A stretch of 64,000 nt of DNA from Phialocephala subalpina (Eukaryota; Ascomycota; Leotiomycetes; Helotiales; Mollisiaceae), in contig FJOG01000026.1 of the NCBI GenBank assembly GCA_900073065.1, forward strand, positions 307,235-371,234, read 5' to 3'. Below are positions 1-12,629 of the stretch, in pieces (position 1 is the first letter of the stretch; every line of letters starts with the position of its first letter). Made by a program: the position numbers and the translations under genes. The notes under the pieces are model-generated. The model saw nothing but the letters and a program-made list of their open reading frames with translations. It was not told where the DNA came from and ran no database searches.

Positions 1-1668
1 TGTGCGGATTTGGTCATCATTTGCTAGCTTGGCCCAACTATCCATACTCGTGGACTCATGCTCGATTTGGCGTTGACACTTTTTTGGCTTGAAAAACACA
101 GCTCGTTCCTGCCCCAGGTATATCCTTTTGAGCATGATATAACAGATGGAAAGCACGGAAGGCACTGCCACTTTGGCCATGCGATCGTGAAGCGATGATC
201 GCAAGCAAGGTAGCCTATGTTGAGGACTCTCTGCGACGGACAAGTCTCGGAGAGTTCGAAGACTTCTTGTTCGTATAAACATTTTTTGCGTTCAAATCGG
301 TTTCGGTCCTCAACATTTCCGTTCTTCCTCTCTTCAATCTGCCAGGTCAGGGCTTCCTGATCCGCGCGACGCGTTTCTTTTGCCCTAGTCAAACATACCA
401 ACAAGAGTTGCGAAGAAAAACAGACAGGGGCGATGATCAAGATTGTTGTCGCTCTTTTGAATATTTTACAAGCAATGTTGCGTATCCTCGATAAAGACAC
501 CTGAAGCTGTTAAAAGGTGATGAACCAAAGCTGGAAGAACACTTGAGCGATTAAGCGAGCGAGCGAGTTACCACCACGGCAGGCATTTTTAAGGTCATTC
601 ATTCTCCTTTTGTGCTATCATTCTTTTACGTCTCCAGTCAAATTCGAACTACTTGCGTTGACCTATCAACAGCTTCAAGTTCATCGCCGTCACAGTATTT
701 CGCGCTGAGTTGCGAGTGCTCATTCGTTCCAATTTGTGCAGGATGGAGACGACGCATATGCTTTCTCGCAATACGCCTCCAATGCAATGCTGTTGTGTCC
801 TGAATATGGTCCTATTTTGTATCAGAGAGGCGATCTGTTCAGACTCTTCATTGTATCTCTCACGCTGTTGCGCGGCTGCATCCTCGACGTTGTTCCTACT
901 TTGCATGCGACTATCTGTGCTCTACTGTTCAGCTATCAACGCGTTAAATATACAAAGTACCTAACAGAGATCATGCAGTAAGGCTTTTCGAAGATTGCCT
1001 ATGGAGTTCAGGGTACGATGGCTACCTCTCGTCCATAGTTCCAAACTCTGAACCTGGTTCATTCTCAGCATCCTTGCTTTTGGTCTCTTTCTATTTTCAA
1101 TCTGATCGGGAACTCGCTGTCAAATAACATTCGTTGTTCTACATTGCTGAGCTTGGGGCCACGGCCGTGCTAAGAAATTCAGAGTCTCCTTCGAAAGTGC
1201 CTCGTCAGCGCGGCATACCCCACACTCCCAACCACCACATCTCCAACGACCCGAGTTAGGAACATCACACCTCAAGCACGGTGTCACTCTCAATTGGCAT
1301 CTAGCCAGAGGAATTGGCGAGGGCGTAGATAAGTGAAATCGTCAAGGTACTTTACAGTAAGTGGTCGTGTATGTCGTACTCGGTCCAAGACTATCAAAGA
1401 CTAACGCTCAACAATGGCAAGGGCCCACCTCTCCAGCTTTTCAGCACAAAGAGCAAAAGGTAGCTAACATGGGAGCACCGCATTCCCCGCAGCAAGATCG
1501 TAGTTCGCTTGAGACTTGGGATGACGACGATGAAGTTCAGATGAACCGAAGTTTAGATGAATTGTAAAAGTGAGATCTCGCTTAGTACTTTGAAGGGCGT
1601 ACAGTATTTCAGCCACGTGTGCTGAGGGTTCATCACAGATACTTCTATTCGAGCTCAGCGGTAGCAGA
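1..1668. other. No supported gene
   Basis: Only short overlapping reading frames of up to 158 codons on both strands are present, with no recognisable domain and no convincing exon chain. A short AGCG-type microsatellite lies near 553-566. The stretch ends where the GH3 relic begins, so it may hold further unrecognisable remains of that gene. Confidence 0.5.
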
Positions 1669-2127
1669 ATGATTGATCAAAATCTGAACAGGGGCTCCAG
1701 GTTCCTTGACCTGATTTATCTCGGGCTTTCATACACAACTTTCAACCCCTCAAAGCCCACCTCAGACAAAACCACAGCATCTAGCTCGGATACTATTTCC
1801 ATCTCTACGATAGTCAGTAACACAGGCAGTGTGTCTGGGATGGAAGTTGTGCAAGCGTATTTCGTGCCAGAACACTGTTGGCACCGATTGTAGAGCAGCC
1901 GGTCATGAGGCTTGTAGGATTCAAGAAGGTGGATGTTAGAGTTGGAAAATGTGAGTGTTATGATTGAGGTTGATTGGTTTGAGATGGAGCATTTTGCTAG
2001 TGGTAAGTTTAGGTTTGGTGCTGGGGCTTACTCTTTCTTTTTTAGGATGAGCTCTGAGGATGCGGATTTGACGTGTCCGGTTGAGTTACTATCACTTGAG
2101 CAGAGGAGGAGGATATCAAGTAGATAG
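1669..2127 (+). pseudogene. C-terminal relic of a GH3 glycosidase (fibronectin III-like domain)
   Basis: What is seen: the first frame (1669-1893) reads GLSYTTFNPS and later NTGSVSGMEVVQAYF. This matches the GLSYTTF and NTG-x-x-x-G-x-EVVQ signatures of the fibronectin III-like domain that ends fungal GH3 beta-glucosidases and beta-xylosidases. It then hits a stop. A second frame around 1875-1965 continues with VMRLVGFKKVDVRVGK, the usual next block (L-x-GF-x-KV). A third frame (1933-2127) gives EVDWFEM and GAYSFF, then SSEDADL, the last strands of the domain. At least two frameshifts therefore separate three consecutive pieces of one domain. The catalytic domains that should precede it (more than 500 residues) are absent from the 1.6 kb upstream. 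No function is expected. Confidence 0.8.
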
Positions 2128-2326
2128 ATGAATGCTTGCGATGAGGCAGGAGGTTCAAGATTACATAACTCTCATTGTTTTATATCTACCTGAATGCTGC
2201 ATTTCCAATTCAAAACTCGCTCTATCTATCTTGACCTTATTAGGGGTATCTCTTCTACCAAACGACAACGCAAACGGGGTATATCCAATCCTTACTCTTT
2301 TCCATTAACAAAAACATACCATCTCA

Positions 2327-3835
2327 TCAGATCCCCATCGAATTGATACCACCACTACTCCACCACTTGATCCCACTCACCACCTCCTTCCTTATCTCAC
2401 TCCAAGTCCTCCCAGATCCATTCCATCTAGACCCCGCTCCACTATCCACATCTTCCCAATCCTCTTCATCCCCATCCCCATCATCCTCACTATCAGTCTC
2501 CTCCAAATTTTGCCCATGCCACGCTTCTTCTCCAAGCTCACTCTTCACCTCCTTTTTTACTCTCTTTTCCCCTTTCACCTTCAAACCTGTATTAGCAAAG
2601 AGTCTGTCTCTTCTCGCCACAGCTTCCGCAGAGTCCCCATTATATTGCGGCGCGTCGTCGAAGTCGGCCTGGACGTCGAACTTTTCCTTCTTGCGAGGTG
2701 GTTTTGATTTGAGATCTAGTGCTAGGTTGTGCTCTCTGCTGATTCGAGCGAGGAAGTCTTGGGTTGATTCTTCGTGGTGAGAGTCGGGATCTTGTTCATT
2801 TTCAGCATCGTATACTGCCTCTTCATCCGAATCTGCGTCTACGTGCCGCTCTTGTTCTGCGACATTTGTTGCCTTCTCGTGTGAACCTGTGTCTGCAGGT
2901 GGCTTCTCATCGGAGGCTGTATGTGTGTCCAAAATTTTCTCTGCGTCCGAGAATTGTTCTTCTTCCTTTGTGTCCTTTTCTGGCTGAACTTCCTCCTTTT
3001 TGAGTTCAATTGTTCCCTCCGCAGCCCCCTCAGCGTATTCGAGTTTGACATCTGCCTCCGCATCCTCGAATCGGGTTTCTTCGGCATCTAGGGCATCCAG
3101 GGCTTCTTGAAGAGTTTCAGGCTTCTTGGAGGTATCGCGGACTGAAGCTTGAGAGTTTTCAACCGTGTTTGGTGGTGGCACAGACCTCGTCTCGTTTGGA
3201 CCACTCTCATTCGATCTTCTTTCCTCCTTCTTTTCATCCAATTTCTTGTCCTTCTCCACTGGCTTTATCGCGGAGGATTCGGCTGACATTCGTAGTGGAT
3301 GTTCCCGGGCATCTTTAAAAGTCGTCTGCTCAGCTGGCGCCGTGGAAGAAAAGTCGTTCGAAACTAGACGACTCATCCGGTCTCCACGAGCTATGCCTTC
3401 ACCCGAAATCTTGTCATTCGTCTCGGTCCATAGCCCAGCTTTGACAACCTCACCGGCCTCTTGCATCTGCGAACTCTCCTTCTCAGGCCGCATGGCAGTG
3501 TCACGGAGGAAGACAGGATCGAATACCCATCTAGTGTTGGAATAGTTGCGATATTTTACCATATAGAACTTCCTCCTGTCCCTTTTCTCCGGCAGTATCT
3601 TTTCCATCGTCCCCTTCCCCAACCACCGAATACCCTGTTCTCGAAACCACTGTCTCTTAGTTATGTTTTGTTGCCTGCTTTGGTATAGGACGAATAGCAC
3701 GAAGATAGGGGACAAGAATGCGCAATCGATGATAAGTCGACATGATAGCCACCAGGCTATTTGACCGCCGGCGAGTAGTATGGGAGTCACCTTAACGATC
3801 GTTAAATAGAGGAGCGAGGGGAGTTCTGCCATCAT
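2327..3835 (-). CDS. Hypothetical two-TM protein with long acidic tail (502 aa)
   Basis: I do not recognise a family. The first 55 residues hold two hydrophobic stretches (about 5-27 and 33-52) likely to be membrane helices. A basic, aromatic segment follows (about 55-110, with KFYMVKYRN and WVFDPVFLRD) and looks like the conserved core. Residues about 120-470 are low-complexity and strongly charged, rich in Glu, Asp and Lys, so probably disordered. The last 30 residues are Trp-rich (WSEIRKEV then IKWWSSGG) and may be a short conserved end motif. One uninterrupted frame with a double Met start supports a real gene. Topology suggests an organelle- or ER-membrane protein with its acidic tail in the cytosol or nucleoplasm, but that is inference. 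Confidence 0.7.
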   Translation of the reverse strand: MMAELPSLLYLTIVKVTPILLAGGQIAWWLSCRLIIDCAFLSPIFVLFVLYQSRQQNITKRQWFREQGIRWLGKGTMEKILPEKRDRRKFYMVKYRNYSNTRWVFDPVFLRDTAMRPEKESSQMQEAGEVVKAGLWTETNDKISGEGIARGDRMSRLVSNDFSSTAPAEQTTFKDAREHPLRMSAESSAIKPVEKDKKLDEKKEERRSNESGPNETRSVPPPNTVENSQASVRDTSKKPETLQEALDALDAEETRFEDAEADVKLEYAEGAAEGTIELKKEEVQPEKDTKEEEQFSDAEKILDTHTASDEKPPADTGSHEKATNVAEQERHVDADSDEEAVYDAENEQDPDSHHEESTQDFLARISREHNLALDLKSKPPRKKEKFDVQADFDDAPQYNGDSAEAVARRDRLFANTGLKVKGEKRVKKEVKSELGEEAWHGQNLEETDSEDDGDGDEEDWEDVDSGAGSRWNGSGRTWSEIRKEVVSGIKWWSSGGINSMGI

Positions 3836-4962
3836 TTTGCTGAAACGAATGTAGGAAGTGGATTCTAGAACAGTTTAAACAAAGCAAAACAAAAGTCGAG
3901 AAACATCTTGAAAGCTGTCAAATCTGAGTGTGGAAAACAATTCTGATTTCGACTGAGACACTTGTTATCATGCTACTGTGACGCTGTCGCTCTTTCTGTT
4001 CCATGGTTCGGTCGTGGTGGTTTTGACGCAGGAAAGAACCGGTAGGCGGGACGGACCGCTTAGGGTAGGTACTTATCTCGATTTGTCTAATAGGAAAGCA
4101 TAACCCAGAACTTTCGGAGGAGCATCGAATGTGAAATGGAATCCACGAGAGTGAGGATGGCAGGGAGATCGTTCTATTGGGAATATAACAGTACTCGGAA
4201 CTCTAGAATTTGTTATCAATAGTCCTTTCCAGATTGAGCGGGGCAATTTTCCTCGGGCACCTCGACATTTTAAGATAGTGGATGGATGGATAGATGTTTG
4301 GCCGTCGAAATCCTTTTTTGCGAAAATATTCGAGACAAGGTCAGGCATTGAATCCTACTTTGAGTCCTACTTTGAGAAAAAGGGTTGCATTCAGCTCAGC
4401 CCTCTCAAATAAAGGCTTCACGGTACCGATTGTTATTTGGCCTCGTTGCGAGAGTATTGTTCTCCCTTTAATTGTTCTGATATGTATCGTCTCGAAAACA
4501 TGCATCCTAATGCGGCGACACATACCGTTCTTTCACCATCCCACATCAATATCTCGAGTATGCATCTCAACTCGTCAATCCCGAACTCGGTTAGGGTCAG
4601 ATCTTTGGCTTGACGGATGATTCTGGTAAAGGTTGTTTGCCTAGCATATCGAAGGTGCTGCAGAATCTTCTCTTGCACAAGATGATGAACGTGAGCCTCC
4701 TCCCCTTCTCCAACACAGAATGCTCTAAAGAGTTAACTTCGGCTCGTTAGGGATGACTTCCAGGCGTGCGACAGGCTGGGCGAGCACATCCATCTGCTTA
4801 TTGTGCTCATGTGTGGCTGGTTTGGCACTATTGCTATGATTTCCGGACAGTGCTGCAATTATCCTTGATTATGGACATCCAGATTTGCGAAACTCGGTGA
4901 GTGTTGGAGATAGTCGTGATTGAGTATTTTCGCTGCGTTGTTGTTAGCTTTGGCAATCTTCA
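3836..4962. other. Intergenic; possible decayed continuation of the STAND gene
   Basis: No intact gene. On the minus strand, downstream of the orphan STAND N-domain, the frame at 4433-4678 reads KILQHLRYAR, vaguely like the helix that follows the N-domain in fungal NLR-like proteins. No P-loop, NACHT or NB-ARC motif appears. The resemblance is too weak for a gene call. Confidence 0.3.
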
Positions 4963-5430
4963 CTATGGGAGGTACCTGTACCTCAAAGCAAATAGAACGG
5001 GTCCTAACGCGACTTTGAGACCTTTAAGCCATTTCTGGAGGGCCTTGATCTCTGGCTTGGACGACGTGGCCCGAAGATCGAATTGCAAGCAGTGGACTTC
5101 CCTCGTTTTCAATTTCAATTTTCCCGTTAGGTCAAGTAGGTCCTTGGCCACCCCTGCTGCATCCTCGCAAGTTTTGTGAAAGTTGCCCTCGAGGGTTCGC
5201 GCGTACCCTGCAGTTAAAGTTCCTAGAAGAGAAGCAGGAACATACTGTCGAAATCTGAGGATGATTGCCTGGAGATCGCCGGTGACAAGTGCAAGCTCGT
5301 CGCTGGCGAACGCTGGCCCCGTGCCTGTAGTAGAGTTGTAAAAGTGCTTGGTCCTGAACATGAGCTTGGCTCCGAAAGAGCCAAACTGGATGATATTCCC
5401 AGCAAGAGACAAAATTGTGAGTGGATCCAT
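4963..5430 (-). pseudogene. Orphan fungal STAND/NLR N-terminal domain (155 aa), probably truncated
   Basis: The protein opens with MDPLTILSLAGNIIQFGSFG, the characteristic start of the N-terminal domain shared by many fungal NLR-like (STAND) proteins of the Fungal_N / Helo-like group. It continues with ELALVTGDLQAI and ends the helical bundle with SKPEIKALQKWLKGLK. In the family this domain of about 150-200 residues precedes a NACHT or NB-ARC ATPase and WD40, ankyrin or TPR repeats, and takes part in self/non-self recognition and cell-death signalling. Here the frame stops right after the bundle. A possible 5' splice site (GAG|GTACAG) lies seven codons before the stop, but no nucleotide-binding motif was found in the next 1.1 kb. 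It is either a dead remnant or a genuine solo adaptor-like domain; truncation is more likely. Confidence 0.65.
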
Positions 5431-6669
5431 GACGAGGCTGCCACATCCAAGTCAAAGCCGGCTGCAAATTGTCCAATGCCAGGCCAAAGCCAACGATCGC
5501 TGAGTGAACTCGAGCAGGTGTTGACGAAGCAGCCGCTAGTCATGAGGAAGTTCAGCTAGAGGAGGGAGATTTGTCGAAGATGTCGCTGATGCCTTGCTCA
5601 GCCTCAAATGAGATGAAAAAGAAAAGTGTAGCAAGCACTCCTAAATAGCATCCAAAAGGCGATTGGCGCTCTGCTTATGCATTAGGGGGCGGTTGCGCCT
5701 CAATGCAACTAAACGTCCTGACTGTTCAAGACCGCAGGCATTCTTTCCTGCAACAAATTCGCCAGATTGGGGTCACCGTCAACTCTGCACAAACGCAAGG
5801 CAGCATTGATAGCCTCGCCTTCTCAGCCTTCTCAACGTCTCCAACTTCTCCAACGACAATCATTCAATATCTTAGGCCGGCATCTCGATCCAGTTACGAG
5901 TTAATTCATCATCGCTTCCAAGGTAATGGTCCTGGTGACAGTGACACATGTTAACTTCAAGATCATCCCCTCTGGCAAACATTAACAACATACCATGTCG
6001 ATGACTTTACCCACGCCCAGTAATCCAAAACTTGAGTTGTGAGTGAACGCCTTTACCTGCCCACTCGAAAGAGATTAGACTGGGAGATTTTTGGGCAGAT
6101 TTAGTTGCTCATATCCACGAAATGAACGCCAAGCCACCTGCCGTCAAGCAGAACCTCATAATAAAACACCCAAAACCTAGCTAAACGACCAAATCGTCAC
6201 AATCCCTCTCCATTTCTATCTGGTCTACACAGCCCGTTCCTGCCTTTTTGGTCATCGCGCTGCTTCTTCTTGAACAGCTTGTAGATCCACTTGACGATAG
6301 TAAATTGGTAGAGGAATTTCACCTTGCTAGTACTCGACAGAAACAATAGAGTAATTAAATGAAAGGCACCGAAAAGGGATTGGGAAGACGCTCGTCCAGC
6401 GGCAACGTCCCGATGTTGGGCCCTTTCAATAGAAGGTAACGTCACGATGCTCTAACGGAGATGCCTTCGCAGCTAGTGAAGCACTAGCTTGACCCGCTTT
6501 TTTCGACCCCGAGCACGTGCCAGTCAAAGTCCGTCCGCAGCAATCATGTTATCATTTCCTCATTTTCCCATCATCTCTGGACGTTTCGATCCATGCTCCA
6601 GCTCCAAAGTGCACTTTTCCCCCTTTCGTTCAAAATGCATGCATGCGTGACGTACCCAAAGCCAGAACC
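5431..6669. other. Intergenic, no supported gene
   Basis: Between the STAND N-domain and the APC1 stop codon only short frames of under 100 codons occur, with no recognisable domain. The stretch includes the 3' flank of APC1. No repeat or RNA gene was seen. Confidence 0.5.
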
Positions 6670-9600
6670 TCAACTCCATTGATGCAGCCCACTCATCTGT
6701 TCCTCAGAAGCCATCATCCACGTCCTAGCTTTGAGTCTATCAACCGCCTCCCTCCTAATCCACTGCACATCTCTCCCTTCACTCGTAGCTTGATCGACCC
6801 ACTCGAATAACAGCCGCAGACCCAATAGGCGATCCTTCTTCCCACTATCAAGCGTAGCATGCTCCAATACCAACCGCGCATCAACGACCGTCTCAGCGGT
6901 CCCAGCATGAACACCGATGGCACCACCATGATCTGGTGGAAGTACCAAAGCTTTCTCTGCCTTCGTGAGAGATGCGAAAGCAGGGAGTTCGAAAATCCAT
7001 TCGAGGGCATGAGGGGTGTTTGCATTTGAATCGTTCAAAGCTTGTAGAGTGGCTTGGAATGGAGACGTAGTGGCATCATGAGCTGGTCGTCGACGAACGT
7101 AGATTGTCTGTGTTGATTTGAATGAAGCAATATGCGTCTGGTTCTTCTCGAGATCAAGGACAATGTTCCAGTACTCAGGGCTATCTGTCCGCACAGTTCT
7201 GATCTGGTCCAATTCCGGTAACAAACAAGGTGTGTGTCGTTGCGTTTGGGTGCCATTTCGTAAGGTAATAATAATGGAAGTGGGTATAGGTTGATTGGTA
7301 TCAATATCTCTAGCCACGAGACATCGAGGTTCAGCCGCCATAACCCAAAAATGACGGAAGGCCTGGAGATGCGACTTGTTGTCCTGCACAGATGAAGGAA
7401 ATATTGGGTAGAATGCTACTAGCAGGGCTGCAATGGCCAAGTTCGATGTGCCGAATGTGTATGTGCCCCCTCCGAGGAACAATGCACCGATCGCTAGGTG
7501 GGCTGCCAGATGACTGCCGTATGGTGTTTCGCTGTCATCACGTCCATGCATTGAACGCAGTCTTCGAAATGTTACAAGGTCTCCAGTACCAGCCATGACA
7601 GTCGCAACCGAAAGCCCCAAGAGGTCTTGGCAATTTCGAATCGTGTTTCTCGTGAGCTTCTTGTCGAACGTGTTAGCTTCTAGTCGACAAATCCTCATGA
7701 ACTGGTCAAGGTAATGGATCAGCAAGTCGCGAACAGGTAGTGAGGCCGACCCTGCGAAGCGTAGGGCGATGCTGAAACAGAGTCCAGTGAGAATATCGTA
7801 GAATGGAAGATCAACGCTCGTGAGACTGGTAATAGTTTCTAGCGTGCTACGATGGCGATACGGCTCGGGCAGGTTACTCTTGATCCAGGCGAGTGAAGGA
7901 TCAATCTTGCTCCACATGATCAGATGTCGAGCCAAGGTACGAAGAAGGAATATGTCTGGGCGGATGTAGTCGAACTGAAGTAGAGAATCCGGAACATCGA
8001 TCTTCCTTGCCAAGACCTGGTTCTCTGACTTCATGAAAATGAGTGCAATTGCTACAACAGCCGCTGCGGTCGCCTTATCTAGCACATGGGTGAGATCAAC
8101 CTTTTTTGTCCCAGCAGCAAGGGCAAGAAGTCTTTCGGTGAGGCGCATGTCATGGAGTCCGCGGAGGTCAGAGCCCTTTCCTAGATTTATGAAGCCGAGC
8201 GCAAACCCAGCTGCAAGTCGGTATCCTTCGTTGCGTAGCGGCTCCCCCTCGTCGACGTCATGATCGATGTGCTCGATTTCTGAAACCATAATTTCACTCA
8301 TTCGACGGTGTTGTGTGTTGCAATACAGTAAACCGATTCCCATGATGCCTGTGGTCTGGGTGAGTGGAGAGAGATTAAGCTCTGCGGCACCTGGAGGGAG
8401 CATCCGCGTTACATGCACAGATAACAATCTTGTAATCAGATTGTCCATCGTACCAATATACGAAGCAGCTAGGCCAAGCAATAGACCAATCGAAGTCATC
8501 GTATGCTTAGGAGTCAGGTACTTGAATGCGACCCACTTAGCAAGCGACTTTAAATGCCCATTCAAGCCCAAGGCCAAGAGGAATCCAGCATGTCTGTTGT
8601 TCAGATCTGGAACGGGCTTGTTGTAAAGGATCCACGACGTGTCGATGCCCTTTGCATCGCGGGATATACTCAGACCTGCAGAGACTCCTGAGTGGAAGAA
8701 AGCCCAGCCTATTTTCTCTTCCGTAAATGAAGCCTTGTCGGCCCCAACGGTATTGTTGTCTGGCTTCATAACACAGCTCAAATTGAAACCAGGAAGATGC
8801 CATTTCTGAGTTAGCAGAGGTACTCGTGCACTGAAGTATATCAGTCCTCTACCCGAGGGTATTGCGAGCGTGCGGTAGGCAAGCATTTGAGCATGCTCTT
8901 TCTGTGCTTCTAGTAATTCTGACTCCGTCCATGTGGGTTGAGGTTTGACCCTTGCTATTGTAGGTTTAGACGTATTGAGAATGTTCATAGCCTCGTTCAT
9001 TCTCCTATCGTCCTTGAAAATGGAGCGTGTGATGGACTGCCTCTCAACCTCAGCAGAGCCATCGAAAGGTCCGGAGGTTTCGGGCTCTGCTGCAAAATTG
9101 CAAATGACGTGCACGTCAAGGTTTGCTTCATGAGAAGGTGCCTGCAGTGGTCAGCAATTATTGCCGTTGGAAATGGAGCTATAATTACTAGTAAAGTTGA
9201 TTGCATGTGGCGAGGTCGCTCTCCAGGTTTTAATAACATGGTCACATCTTCACGGCCCACCAAAGCGAGCAATTCCTTACTCCAATTTGCCGGTGGCTCA
9301 GCCTGACTCTGTACTATAGTCTCTTGCAGTGGAACCAAGACGGCTTCAGGCAGAGTCTCGAGTAGAAGTAAGTCTGCACCTGCCGAGGAAAGAGCTTCCA
9401 CGAATTGGACATCCGACCAGCTAGGTTGCATAGTACTAAAGAACTGTTCGAATAGAAGTGTTCTCGGTGTCAGCCTGTTCCATTGGTCAAGGTCTTGAGC
9501 ATTCTTGCGGGAAGACTCCGATCGGGATGCGACGAATTGAGGAAGGGTCATAAAAGGCGTCAAAACCCGGGAATTTAGGCAAGATTGAATCCAATCATAA

Positions 9601-12600
9601 ATTGCAGGGCACTCAAATGTCTCAGGTATCATATGCCTGATGGGAGAATCTGGAAACTTGATTAACCTTGTTCCAATATCATGAGCAGAGCAGAGCATCT
9701 TACCATTGTTGTAGTCGAGGTCGATCAGCGAAGCGTCCTCAAATTCATAGTACTGAATCCAAGCATCCCATCCCAACCACCTCGAAAGCTGAGCTAGAAT
9801 CGGACTCAAACTTATAATACCGGCCGAAAGAGCATCTGCCATGGTCGTGTCCAATTTCTGCTCCTCATTCCACAGGTGTAGTCCAACGAAAACATCGGCG
9901 AGAGCAGCTTTCCGAACTTCGATATTTTTGCTTCCCGAAGTAGGTAGACAGCCTGATATTGAATCCTGACCAAACCTCGTGGCTGTAAAGTCTCGAGCAA
10001 GTTTGACATGTTTCCGGATGAACGATGGATTGTCATCATCGCTTGGCTGGAAGATCGAGGCTGCATTGTCAGCGCTTAGAGACGGGGAATCTGTTTCTAA
10101 TTGTTCTGTGAGCCATTTCCATCCAGTATTCGCGGCCCATTCGGGCACCGGATTGCCATTCGAGGTTTCTTCCATTTGCATCAGGTCCCAATTTTCAGAG
10201 TCTGACTGAGCTCCACTACTTGATCTAAGAAATCCGCGAGACTTTTTCTTTGCGTGCGTTTGATGTGGCTGAGTTTTGGAGGGGCTCAGGGCGAGCGCCA
10301 AGCAGAACATCGTAATCGCAAGTGCCGACCACTCCGTATCGACAGTTTGGAGAGACTCGAGTCGAATCCATTGCATGACATTCCACCAGAAGACCAATAC
10401 ACCCTCTCCACCTCTCGATCCAGGTAGGACGGCCCTACACACCTCTAGGATCTTGCGGACATGAGGATTGCGAGGTTGGAGCACCAGCTGCAGTTGGTGC
10501 ATCTTCTTTTCGTCGTCAACTAGGTCAACAATTCCACCTGGCTTTGTATTCCGCAGTCCTCGCAAAGCACGAGGCCCCTGGCTAAGCACCCGCTTGAATC
10601 CTCCTTCTCGCTTGGCGCGTGGCATAGGATTGTGACTTAAGTTTCGCGTGTTGCTGATGATGAATTGGCCCGGAAGAGGAACTTTCATCAGAACACTCCA
10701 AGGTGCTTGCAAGCTGAGCTCTCCATAGCCATCAGGTGTCTCAGTGAGGACCAATATCCGGGACACTTGACCGTCATCGATACGGCAAGCGTCTATCACA
10801 CCCTTGGCCCTCATAACATGACCCAAACTGACCACGCTTACATCCTTCTCGGACGAAGCCCCAGTTTTAGGGTTGTGGCTGAGATCGAGATCGGACTTGT
10901 GGACTTTCAGATAGAGAGTTAACACGAGGAGCTTTTTCTCGTCGGGGTCTAGAATGCAGATCACGATAGTATTTCCCTGCTTGTCATCCGCTGCTGATGG
11001 CGGTGCGGTGAGGGTGAAGATCTTGCATTGTGCAGCAGCAGGTACATTCTGGGTGGAGTAGCGGACGTTGGAGTGTTCTGCAGGCACGCTACAAACGTTG
11101 GCGAGAACAATTTCTTGCCTGAGAGCGTCAAATTCTTCATCATCAAGGCCCATATTGTGAAAGCCTTCGAAGTCACCGCCCGCACGCAATTCATCTAGGA
11201 GGTCATCCACTGGGGCTTCGAGAAAGCTGTTGATGCTCTGGTTGAACTGAGTGGGCTGTGCAAAGCTTGTTCCATTTGCTCCTGCGTACGTACCAATGCT
11301 ATTCCTGACGTGTTGGCTGCCAAGCGATTCTCCACGTCGGCTGGGTTGATGACCAGTAACTAGCTCTGAAAAGGCAGAGCGCTCATGGGAGGCAGACAGA
11401 TCAGCTCTTGCAAGCATTGAGCTAACACGTCTGGACTTCCTCCTCGGTATTGTACTACCTTCGAAGTCAGGGTCAAGGGACGAAACTAAATCGGCGATTT
11501 CGTCTTTGGATTCATCGTTCTTGGCTGGCTTCCTGCTCAGTATCTGTGGGTTTCCTCCTATGCTCTCTCGCAGTGATTGGCCGTTTCCCAGAGGCGTGGT
11601 AGCTCCAGTTCCTGAGCCTGGTACAAATGAGCTTCTCCTCCGAGACATAGTCCCGCTTGGCACCCGCTGTTTCTGTGTGGTAGTGGATCCCTCCTCAACA
11701 TATGCAAACTTCCAAACGGTGTACATGCTCGTCTCCCGGTTCAAAGTGATGGCGAGGACAAGAGGATTGCTGCTCGTCTTAGGGGAAAACTCGTCTCGAT
11801 GAGACACATGGAGGATTTCCTCTGCAGTATCCAATGCATTAATCTTCGTAGAACTTCGCCTGTGTCTGCGGTTCTCCGTCTTAGGGGATTGTGTGACCAC
11901 CAGACCCATCTCAGCGAGGGGATCGGACAATGAAAACAAACGAGGCCAATTCGAATCGTTCTTTAGTGAAGGCGGATCCCACATATCCTTCAGAGTCGAG
12001 TGTGGTATAGTCATTTGCTTCGGTGCTCCGAGGTCTGCTATTGAGAAAGTAGACTGCTGCGAGCTTGCTGCTGACCATGGCTGCGGTTGGGAGGAAACGA
12101 AGGAATTCGGCGGTACTTGTGGAAACTTGAAAGAAGCTGCTACAAGGTTGTCCACCTTTAGCTTGCGCTGTATAATGAGGCCATTCGGAGTGGCAGAGGC
12201 TGACTCGACCTCAAACGGCAGATGTATAACATGGCTTGTGCCAGAGAGGAAGTAGACATGTGCCTGTGTCTTCAGAAAGACAACAACTGCTGTTTCCCTG
12301 CGCTCCTTAACCCGCTGCTTCGGTGTCGATGTTCCTTCTTTTGCAGCAAGAGGTCCAAGACTTGGAAATGTCGTTAGCAGAGCCTGCGTAACCTCCTCGC
12401 CTTCCAGGTCGAAATTGTAACTCTTTCGAAAGATGCCCCCTCGAGACCATACCACACTTCGCGGAGTGACCAGAAGCTCGTCATCGTCGAAAGATTCATC
12501 TGCGTGCTCATTGCAGTAGTTGAGCCATTTATAGGAATCGCTGGGCGGATCTGAAGGTACGAGGCGTTCTTGTATCGCATATTGTAGGCCTGTTGGCTTA

Positions 12601-12629
12601 TGAAGGCCTAACGAAGTGACCGAAGCCAT
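6670..12629 (-). CDS. apc1: Anaphase-promoting complex subunit 1 (APC1/BimE), 2 exons, 1970 aa
   Basis: APC1 is the largest scaffold subunit of the APC/C, the nuclear E3 ubiquitin ligase that degrades securin and mitotic cyclins at anaphase. In Aspergillus the orthologue is BimE. Exon 1 is 12629-9189 and exon 2 is 9141-6670. The 47-bp intron (9142-9188) starts GTAATT, ends CAG and has a GCTGAC branch site, and splicing joins the two long frames without a phase change. The start MASVTSLGLHKP is followed by the APC1 N-terminal domain with a disordered, Ser-rich insert (about residues 300-470). The second half carries the helical PC-repeat region, seen in LLLGLAASYIGTMD, MGIGLLYCNTQHRRMSE and ALGFINLGKGSDLRG. 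The length fits fungal APC1 (about 2000 aa). It is intact and presumably essential. Confidence 0.95.

Noticed and set aside
24..500. 158-codon minus-strand frame at the left edge
   Set aside because: No domain, no family-like composition, and no supporting splice chain; likely chance.
2343..3688. Plus-strand frames opposite the 502-aa gene
   Set aside because: Ser/Pro-rich mirror images of an acidic, Ser-rich coding strand; shadows.
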